Source: Fibrobacteraceae bacterium (GTDB taxonomy: Bacteria; Fibrobacterota; Fibrobacteria; Fibrobacterales; Fibrobacteraceae). Taken from it: a stretch of 13,002 nt of DNA. The position numbers were made by a program, and so were the translations under genes. Positions within the stretch are counted from its first letter, which is position 1, and each line of letters opens with the position of its first letter. Shown piece after piece: positions 7,537 to 13,002 of the stretch. Under the pieces are notes generated by a model. It did not search any database. It saw only the letters and a program-made list of their open reading frames with translations, and was not told the origin of the DNA. Where the stretch lies: positions 1-13,002 of the forward strand of contig JALNVO010000053.1 in the NCBI GenBank assembly GCA_023231365.1, written 5' to 3'.

Positions 7537-8925
7537 TTAGAAATCTTTGGCCCTGCGAAAAATCAAAAAGTGGAGTACAGCAACAAGAGTGAGATCTAGC
7601 AACACAAATGCGGCAAAGCCAGAAAAAAGTCCTGCAGAAAATCCATAGCTGTGGAGTCCTACTCCCAAAAGGTTTACCCCCAAAAGACAAAAAGCGATGA
7701 CCACAGAAAGTAGTGCAGAAAGTATTTCCAAGGATTTTTCACTTACGAGATTCCCAGCCTTCAGGTGCAGCACTAGCACCACCCATAGGATTACCATCAG
7801 CGCTCCATTTTCCTTGGGGTCAAAGCCCCAGAAGCGTCCCCAAGCGACATTCGCCCAAAAACCACCTAAAAGGACGCCTAGACAAGACAGAAGAAGCCCG
7901 AGCCTTAAACAAATATAAAGCAAATGCCGGGAGCTCTCTAAAAGAATTCTTCCCCGCGCCCGCATCACAAGCAAAACATGGGCGAGTACACTCGAGAGAA
8001 GAAGTACACAAAAACCGGCGGCAATGGAAAATACGTGGAGCGATAGCCAGAACGGAGAATCCAAGAGTATCGACACAGGAGAAAACGTATCACCCGAAGA
8101 AAGCGATGCGCGCACAAAAAGAAGAATAGCGAGCACACCACCGGCAATCGCCGTAAATAAGCCTCGAGAAAATTTTTTTTTGCCAAAGACAAATGCGGCA
8201 ATTGACAAGCCTAGAACAAGTACAAATAAAAGTTCATAAAGAGAAACCAACGGGATTTGCGATTCAACAAATCCCCGCCACACCAGAAGCAATAAGGAAA
8301 AGACGGCAACAATCAAGGCTCCCCAAGTAGCCAAAGCATATAAGAATTTCCTTCTAAACGCAAAGGAAAGAAGAGCACAGACAAAAGTAGCACAGGCTAA
8401 AAGCCATATTGCAAAAGGCAAATTCAAAGTCAAATACCAGTCTTCCGCTTGAACGCGAAATAAAGTCTTAGGCGATAATAGAGAATAAGGTATCGAGATA
8501 CGGCTCCAGAATGCAGGCGATTTGAGCGAATCATACAAATCTAAAGCGGAATTCAAGCGGACAAATTCCCGCGTTAAAGGATGCGGATCCGAACGCTCCG
8601 CATATTGCGCAAGAAGTCCGCGGGAAGCCTTGAATTCCTCGTAACTAAAAAAGCGCTTGCCCTTTTCCAAATGAAGAATATCCACCGCATCCGAGCGATC
8701 CACCCTAAAAATTTCCGAAGAATCAGCAACACCACTCCGGACAGCAATCAGCAACGAATCTGCGGCAACGCCCCCGCAAGACGATTTTCCACAAAAATCG
8801 TATGCCAAAAAATTTTCAAGAGAAAAAAGAGGCCGTATCCGTCCACCAAAATTCACAGCGAAATGCTCTGCAAAGGCAAATGCGGATAAAAGCAAAAGAA
8901 ATGAGAAAACGCGGGATAAATTCAC
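7537..8925 (-). CDS. ccsA: Cytochrome c biogenesis haem-ligation protein, CcsA type
   Basis: CcsA is the polytopic half of the system II machinery that carries haem across the inner membrane and attaches it to apocytochrome c outside. The haem-binding WWD region is clear: FWANVAWGRFWGFDPKEN followed by LVLHLKAG. GLHSYGF lies near the end and SLHVFSIAAG before the WWD; their histidines match the external haem ligands of the family. Ahead of the membrane core is a soluble periplasmic domain with GRIRPLFSLENF, typical of the Bacteroidetes/Fibrobacter form. I prefer the GTG at 8925 (462 residues) because the next residues, NLSRVFSFLLLLSAFAFA, make a standard signal sequence. The frame is open up to a TTG at 9021 (494 residues), but that extension runs through a terminator-like hairpin. 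Neither start has a good ribosome site. dgt follows 9 bp later. The resB partner lies 0.8 kb upstream instead of adjacent. Confidence 0.88.
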   Translation of the reverse strand: MNLSRVFSFLLLLSAFAFAEHFAVNFGGRIRPLFSLENFLAYDFCGKSSCGGVAADSLLIAVRSGVADSSEIFRVDRSDAVDILHLEKGKRFFSYEEFKASRGLLAQYAERSDPHPLTREFVRLNSALDLYDSLKSPAFWSRISIPYSLLSPKTLFRVQAEDWYLTLNLPFAIWLLACATFVCALLSFAFRRKFLYALATWGALIVAVFSLLLLVWRGFVESQIPLVSLYELLFVLVLGLSIAAFVFGKKKFSRGLFTAIAGGVLAILLFVRASLSSGDTFSPVSILLDSPFWLSLHVFSIAAGFCVLLLSSVLAHVLLVMRARGRILLESSRHLLYICLRLGLLLSCLGVLLGGFWANVAWGRFWGFDPKENGALMVILWVVLVLHLKAGNLVSEKSLEILSALLSVVIAFCLLGVNLLGVGLHSYGFSAGLFSGFAAFVLLDLTLVAVLHFLIFRRAKDF

Positions 8926-8981
8926 GGAGATAAAATAAAAAAAGACCGCTAGACAAAAACGAAAGCCTACTGTTAAGTACC

Positions 8982-9015
8982 AAAAAAGCGATCTACTTTC
9001 TCGCTTAATCGCTTT
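8982..9015 (-). terminator. Possible terminator hairpin just upstream of ccsA
   Basis: AAAGCGAT at 9015-9008 and ATCGCTTT at 8992-8985 (minus strand) form a perfect 8-bp stem around a 15-base loop. T's follow directly, giving six in a row (8987-8982). A shorter alternative, AAGCGA with TCGCTT, shares the same right arm. It would end transcripts coming from resB or the inserted region before ccsA. The stem is A/T-rich at its base and the loop is long, so strength is doubtful. Confidence 0.45.
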
Positions 9016-9517
9016 ATTCAACCCGTTCCATAAATGATCTCATCCCATACCACGAAACCGGAAAAAGGATTCATCCCATTATTTCAACCCGAATAAGGCC
9101 TCCTTCCTGCAACGAAGTAATATGGACTTCCAAGAGAGCAAGTAGTGAGAGGAACGATCCTCCCCAAAAGAGGTTCTGCAGTACACTCTAGCAAGTTGCA
9201 TGAACAAGTGCGTACGTACAAATGCGACTACAATTTCAGCAAGGCGAAAATTGCTCCCAAAATTGATTCTTTTACTCCCAAACTAAAGCAGGTAACGCAA
9301 GCATGATTCTCACGGCATGGATACCTTTTAGCATGTGCATCACTCCCTGGCAATGCCAACGGATAAGCTCGGGACGCCGCATCCGGCATGACCCCTTTTG
9401 GCTCTCTTTAAATGAAGACTGCTGCAATAGCTTGCTTTGGAACTCTCTTTCAGCAACAAAACGAAGTTTAGCAGAGCGACACAGCGCAGCCATTTTAGAT
9501 GGATTTTTAGAGATAAG
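9016..9517. other. About 500-bp stretch without a supportable gene
   Basis: This region lies between ccsA and the FISUMP remnant. Open frames exist on both strands (for example minus strand about 9290-9085, and minus 9493-9272), but none has a ribosome site, signal sequence or domain I recognise. They also overlap one another. It contains the short palindromes GTACGTAC (near 9213) and TGGCAATGCCA (9347-9357). The part around 9340-9400 has the look of Fibrobacter intergenic filler, possibly an interspersed repeat, but I cannot confirm this without comparison. I infer that it arrived or decayed together with the FISUMP fragment. Confidence 0.5.
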
Positions 9518-9800
9518 GAATCATCTTCATCCATCGCAGTCATATCTTCAAGTTCAAAGGGAAAACTTTCTTTCGTCCTCGTCTAAGGCCTCCTCGACCA
9601 ATATCTACACGAATTCCTCAGTGACGGATTGCCGCGACGGGCAAACCTACCGCTTCGTAACTATCGGCACGCAAATGTGGATGGCGGAGAACCTGAATTA
9701 TACAGTAGATAGTTCTTGGTGTTATAGGAAAAGCGCGGTCAGCAGGGTTTATCCCCTGAAGGATGGCTCATTTCAACGGATGCGGAATGAGAAAGCGATG
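9518..9800 (+). pseudogene. Degraded FISUMP-domain protein fragment, antisense to resB 3' end
   Basis: FISUMP domains are found in large families of surface or secreted proteins in Fibrobacter; their function is unknown. The typical Ser-rich linker appears first in one frame (ESSSSIAVISSSSK from 9518). It continues in another frame (FLSSSSKASSTN from about 9564), which implies a frameshift near 9560-9570. The domain start is intact: DCRDGQTYRFVTIG, then MWMAENLNY and DSSWCY, ending at 9725. The usual GRLYTW part is missing. Further on, a third frame reads EGWLISTDAE (9758-9787), close to the family's EGWHLPTDAEW, and then hits a stop. There is no lipoprotein or signal peptide upstream. I read this as a dead 5'- and 3'-truncated copy. 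An open frame runs across it from 9303 to 9836, but most of that frame is not FISUMP. Confidence 0.7.
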
Positions 9801-10512
9801 ATTTCCGGCGCAGTTTTATTCCAAAATGGAGCATAAAACCCACAAAGAGCATCGCAGAAAAGAGATAAGGAATAAATGCAAATGGATCTCGTTTTACCCA
9901 AAAGCGCACAACATCCACATCTCTCGATTTTAATCCATATGAAGAAAGCGGTTCGAGCGATTCAAAATAAACAGAATAAAAGGACACATTCAAAGGCGAA
10001 TTCGGAGCTATCCAAGATGGATGCTCTCTTTTACCTTCATATACATTTACCTCGGCATGCACGGAATCTGCAGAAATCAAAACAAAGGAAAGATTGTCCG
10101 CAGAATCCAAGACAACCCTTTTCTTTTCTCCAGGGATATTCTCACCTACAAGAGCAAATACTTCCGATGAAAACCTATAATGCGATTCTGCTAAACTCCC
10201 AAAGATTATGACAAGAAGCGCTGTATGAATAAGATAGAGTCCAATGTTTTTCCCTTTCCGCGGAATCCGGAACAAGCAGGCACAAAAAAGATTGACTCCT
10301 AAAAGAACGGCCAGAAATTTAAGGGCCGGAACGGGAATCACTCCCGCTACATCCAAAAACCAAGAATCAAAAAAACGGTCGACACCGTATTCCAAGCCCG
10401 CCCGCGCCTCAAAGAGGGTTCCCCAGAATACTAAAGTGAATAAGGCAATCAAAAGAACGCATGTCACTTGCAAGGATCCGGCAAATGAAAAAAAGCGCTT
10501 CAAAAAATTCAT
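9739..10512 (-). CDS. resB: ResB/Ccs1-like cytochrome c biogenesis protein
   Basis: ResB (Ccs1) partners CcsA in system II cytochrome c maturation, handling the apocytochrome and haem on the periplasmic side. The 257-residue product has the family plan: TM1 (about 10-32), TM2 (about 62-82), TM3 (about 89-107, with H95 in LYLIHTALLVIIFGSL), a periplasmic domain (about 108-205), and TM4 (about 208-231). TM4 starts with the conserved KRDP and ends in HFGIKLRRK. It is a short member, complete for the four helices. The last ~20 residues (SSLSHSASVEMSHPSGDKPC) have no ResB character. They lie antisense to the FISUMP remnant, so the original tail and stop were probably replaced. ATG at 10512 has a weak ribosome site. 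The gene heads the minus-strand cluster and is divergent from glgB. Confidence 0.82.
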   Translation of the reverse strand: MNFLKRFFSFAGSLQVTCVLLIALFTLVFWGTLFEARAGLEYGVDRFFDSWFLDVAGVIPVPALKFLAVLLGVNLFCACLFRIPRKGKNIGLYLIHTALLVIIFGSLAESHYRFSSEVFALVGENIPGEKKRVVLDSADNLSFVLISADSVHAEVNVYEGKREHPSWIAPNSPLNVSFYSVYFESLEPLSSYGLKSRDVDVVRFWVKRDPFAFIPYLFSAMLFVGFMLHFGIKLRRKSSLSHSASVEMSHPSGDKPC

Positions 10513-10534
10513 CTGCTAAATCTAAACAAATCAA

Positions 10535-10557
10535 AGAGCATTGTATAGCAATGCTTT
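10535..10557. promoter_or_regulatory. Inverted repeat in the resB-glgB divergent promoter region
   Basis: AGCATTG (10537-10543) and CAATGCT (10549-10555) are perfect 7-bp arms around TATAG. The minus strand of the centre reads CTATACAAT, a possible -10 element for resB, about 30 bp before its ATG. A dyad overlapping a promoter between divergent genes suggests an operator. An RNA hairpin followed by A/T-rich sequence is the alternative. Confidence 0.35.
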
Positions 10558-10583
10558 ATTTAAAAAATCTTTTTTTATTTTCC

Positions 10584-10611
10584 TTACGTTTTCAAATTAT
10601 TAAGGTAATTT
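10584..10611 (+). promoter_or_regulatory. Candidate glgB promoter
   Basis: TTACGT (10584-10589) and TAATTT (10606-10611) are spaced by 16 bases in A/T-rich DNA, about 28 bp before the glgB ATG. The match to the sigma-70 consensus is moderate and promoter rules in Fibrobacter are poorly known, so this is tentative. The ribosome site AGAGAG (10628-10633) lies 6 bases before the ATG. Confidence 0.3.
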
Positions 10612-10639
10612 TACAGAAAAACCAACAAGAGAGTGCTTC

Positions 10640-12982
10640 ATGGATTTTCAGAATTTTACGACTCTTACCCAAGACCAGATGAAATCCATCTGGGATTTCA
10701 ATTGTAAAGATCCTTTCTCCTTTTTAGGCATTCACGCTCTGGAAACAGACCGAGGTCTCAAAACAGTCATTCGCGTATACCTGCCTGGTGCAGCCTTCAT
10801 CAGCGGTGAATCGGTAGAACCCGAAATCATCTATTCCGAAACAAAAGAACAAGCGCCCTCCAAATCGGCCAAGTCATCCAAAAAAACTTCTAAAAAGAAA
10901 ACGGCAAAATCGGCTAAATCAGAAGAACCAGAAGCAAAAAAATTCGTTTTTGACTTTGTAAAGGTCAGTGACACGGGATTCTTTGAAGCTACTCTCGATC
11001 TCGAATTCCAGCCATTCTTCTACAAACTCTTTATCACGCTCGATAATGGAGTCAAATACACCGTTGTCGATCCATATGCCTTTATGCCCGTTCTTTCCGA
11101 TTTTGATTGCCACTTGATCAAAAACGGAACTCACTACGAACTCTACCGCAAACTCGGCGCGAATGTTATCCGTCACCAGGGATTCGATGGCATACAATTC
11201 GCCGTATGGGCTCCGAATGCGAAGAGCGTTGCCCTCGTCGGCAATTTCAACAGTTGGGACGGACGCCGCCACCCGATGCGCATGATAGGCTCCTCCGGTA
11301 TCTGGGAAATTTTCATCCCGGAACTCGGCGAAAATGAGCTATATCGCTATGAAATACACGCACAGGATGGACGCCTCCTGACCAAATCCGACCCGCTCGC
11401 CAAATTAAGCGAACTCCGCCCGGCAACGGCATCCATAACCACGCACCTCGATGGTTACAAGTGGGATGACAAACTCTATATGGACACGCATTATTCCACG
11501 CGAGTTTTCGGCAGCCCGATGAATATCTACGAAGTGCATGCAGGTTCTTGGGAACGCGATCCTAACAATCCGGACAGGTTCCTCTCCTGGAATGAACTCG
11601 CAGATAAACTCATTCCTTACCTCAAGGATATGGGTTACACTCACGTTGAATTCTTGCCTATTGCAGAACACCCGCTCGACGAATCGTGGGGTTACCAAGT
11701 AACGGGATATTACTCCCCTACCAGCCGTTTCGGAACGCCCGATGAATTCCGCAGCTTTGTAGACCTCTGCCACCAAAACGAAATCGGAGTCATCCTCGAC
11801 TGGGTTCCTGCCCACTTTCCCAAAGATTCCTACGCTCTCGGCCGCTTTGACGGCACAGCCTGCTATGAACACGCAGACCCGCGCCAGGGCGAGCATCCGG
11901 ATTGGGGCACCTACATTTTTAACTTAGGTCGCAAAGAAGTTTCGAACTTCCTCATCTCCAACGCAATGTACTGGCTCCGCGAATTCCATTGCGATGGTCT
12001 CCGCGTGGATGCCGTGGCGAGTATGCTCTACCTTGACTATGGTAAAAAAGATGGTCAGTGGGTGCCTAACAAGGATGGCGGCAACATCAACTATGACACC
12101 TTGGAATTCTTAAAGCATTTGAACAGCATCATGGGGCGTCTTGCACCTCATGCGATTCTCATTGCCGAAGAAAGCACTAGCTTCCCCTGCATTACCCGCC
12201 CGCCGGAACGCGGCGGACTCGGCTTCCATTACAAGTGGAATATGGGCTGGATGAACGATTTTCTGAGCTATATGAAGCACGAACCGATTCATCGCAAATA
12301 CCATCACAATCTTCTCACATTCAGTATGATCTATGCCTACTCCGAAAACTTCATTTTGGTATTGAGCCATGACGAAGTCGTTCACGGAAAAGGCAGCATG
12401 CTCGGAAAGATGCCGGGCGACAACTGGCAGAAATTTGCAAACCTCCGTCTCGCTTATTCCTTCCAATTCGCACACCCGGGAAAGAAGCTCAACTTTATGG
12501 GCAATGATTTCGGCCAATACCGCGAATGGAATGAAAAACAGTCCCTCGACTGGCATTTGCTCTCTTGGGAAACACACAGCAAACTTCACGAGATGTTCAA
12601 AACGCTTTCTCACATCTACAAAAACGAAAGCGCCCTCTGGGAAGTAGACCATGCCCCCGCCGGTTTTGAATGGATCTGGTGCGATGATGCGAACAACTCC
12701 ATCGTGAGCTTTGTGCGCAGGGACGATCACGGAGCAATGGTGCTCTGCGTATTCAACTTTACGCCTGTGCCCCGCACGCCTTACCGCATCGGCTCTCCAG
12801 GCCGTGGAAAATGGAAAGAAATTTTCAACTCCGATTCTTCCCTCTGGGGTGGCGGAAACATCGGCAACGCAGGTGAAGTCAGCACGGATGACATCCAATG
12901 GCAGAACCGCCCCTGGAGCCTCAATATTCAACTACCGCCTCTCGCCGCAGTCTACTTCAAATATATGGGTAGCGGGAAATAA
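10640..12982 (+). CDS. glgB: 1,4-alpha-glucan (glycogen) branching enzyme
   Basis: GlgB cuts alpha-1,4 glucan chains and rejoins them through alpha-1,6 bonds, making glycogen branches in the cytosol. The 780-residue product starts with the N1 beta domain (DPFSFLGIHAL at 24-34, VIRVYLPGA). A CBM48 domain follows (FAVWAPNAKSVALVGNFNSW, about 187-206). The GH13 barrel has nucleophile D457 in GLRVDAVASMLYLDY, acid/base E510 in IAEEST, and D578 in LSHDEVVHGK. These match the spacing of E. coli D405, E458 and D526. The C-terminal beta domain ends near residue 778. An odd feature is a Ser/Lys-rich insert of about 35 residues (66-101, including SKKTSKKKTAK) in the N1 domain, which makes it longer than the ~730-residue norm. 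ATG 10640 has AGAGAG six bases upstream. It is divergent from resB. No other glycogen gene is visible before the window ends. Confidence 0.96.
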   Translation: MDFQNFTTLTQDQMKSIWDFNCKDPFSFLGIHALETDRGLKTVIRVYLPGAAFISGESVEPEIIYSETKEQAPSKSAKSSKKTSKKKTAKSAKSEEPEAKKFVFDFVKVSDTGFFEATLDLEFQPFFYKLFITLDNGVKYTVVDPYAFMPVLSDFDCHLIKNGTHYELYRKLGANVIRHQGFDGIQFAVWAPNAKSVALVGNFNSWDGRRHPMRMIGSSGIWEIFIPELGENELYRYEIHAQDGRLLTKSDPLAKLSELRPATASITTHLDGYKWDDKLYMDTHYSTRVFGSPMNIYEVHAGSWERDPNNPDRFLSWNELADKLIPYLKDMGYTHVEFLPIAEHPLDESWGYQVTGYYSPTSRFGTPDEFRSFVDLCHQNEIGVILDWVPAHFPKDSYALGRFDGTACYEHADPRQGEHPDWGTYIFNLGRKEVSNFLISNAMYWLREFHCDGLRVDAVASMLYLDYGKKDGQWVPNKDGGNINYDTLEFLKHLNSIMGRLAPHAILIAEESTSFPCITRPPERGGLGFHYKWNMGWMNDFLSYMKHEPIHRKYHHNLLTFSMIYAYSENFILVLSHDEVVHGKGSMLGKMPGDNWQKFANLRLAYSFQFAHPGKKLNFMGNDFGQYREWNEKQSLDWHLLSWETHSKLHEMFKTLSHIYKNESALWEVDHAPAGFEWIWCDDANNSIVSFVRRDDHGAMVLCVFNFTPVPRTPYRIGSPGRGKWKEIFNSDSSLWGGGNIGNAGEVSTDDIQWQNRPWSLNIQLPPLAAVYFKYMGSGK

Positions 12983-13002
12983 CAACAATTAAAAGCAAAA
13001 AA

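Noticed and set aside
9272..9543. Two overlapping small minus-strand open frames in the resB-ccsA gap
   Set aside because: They have basic, Cys/Arg-rich random-looking composition, no ribosome site, and overlap each other and the FISUMP linker.
12110..12931. A 273-codon minus-strand open frame
   Set aside because: It is a shadow of the glgB catalytic domain, whose plus-strand reading holds all active-site motifs.
1..13002. CRISPR array, transposase or phage genes
   Set aside because: No regularly spaced repeats, DDE or tyrosine-recombinase motifs, or phage structural genes were seen on either strand.

Overview
The window comes from a Fibrobacter-like bacterium (Fibrobacterota). The strongest sign is a remnant of a FISUMP domain (Fibrobacter succinogenes major paralogous domain) at about 9518-9800, with its Ser-rich linker and the TVDSSWCY-type core. 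A Gram-negative outer membrane (LptD), glycogen storage (GlgB) and system II cytochrome c maturation (ResB plus a Bacteroidetes/Fibrobacter-type CcsA) agree with this. It reads as chromosomal housekeeping sequence. I see no phage, transposase, CRISPR array, tRNA or rRNA.

Layout. From 10512 down to 1, every intact gene I can support is on the minus strand. In transcription order they are: resB-like (10512-9739); a roughly 0.8 kb stretch without an intact gene that holds the degraded antisense FISUMP remnant; ccsA-like (8925 or 9021-7537); dgt dGTPase (7527-6223); a HAD nucleotidase (6022-5339); a secreted protein of unknown function (5312-4203); a PDZ protein with a C-terminal beta/sorting-like module (4142-3333) followed by a good rho-independent terminator; lptD (3263-804); and a sugar-phosphate nucleotidyltransferase that runs off the left edge (772-1). 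On the plus strand, glgB (10640-12982) is divergent from resB across a 127-bp promoter region containing a perfect 7-bp inverted repeat.

How the genes fit together. resB and ccsA make the two membrane halves of the system II haem export and ligation machine. dgt and the HAD enzyme both act on nucleotides. The PDZ protein, LptD and the sugar nucleotidyltransferase concern the cell envelope: LptD inserts lipopolysaccharide, and the nucleotidyltransferase probably supplies an activated sugar for a surface glycan. glgB builds branch points in glycogen, a major reserve in Fibrobacter.

The most unusual spot is 8926-9800. FISUMP debris lies antisense at the 3' end of resB, and the last ~20 codons and the stop of resB appear to be read from the opposite strand of that debris. 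I found no convincing new multi-gene system; the best leads are this chimeric junction, the two-cysteine LptD, and the Lys/Ser-rich insert in GlgB.
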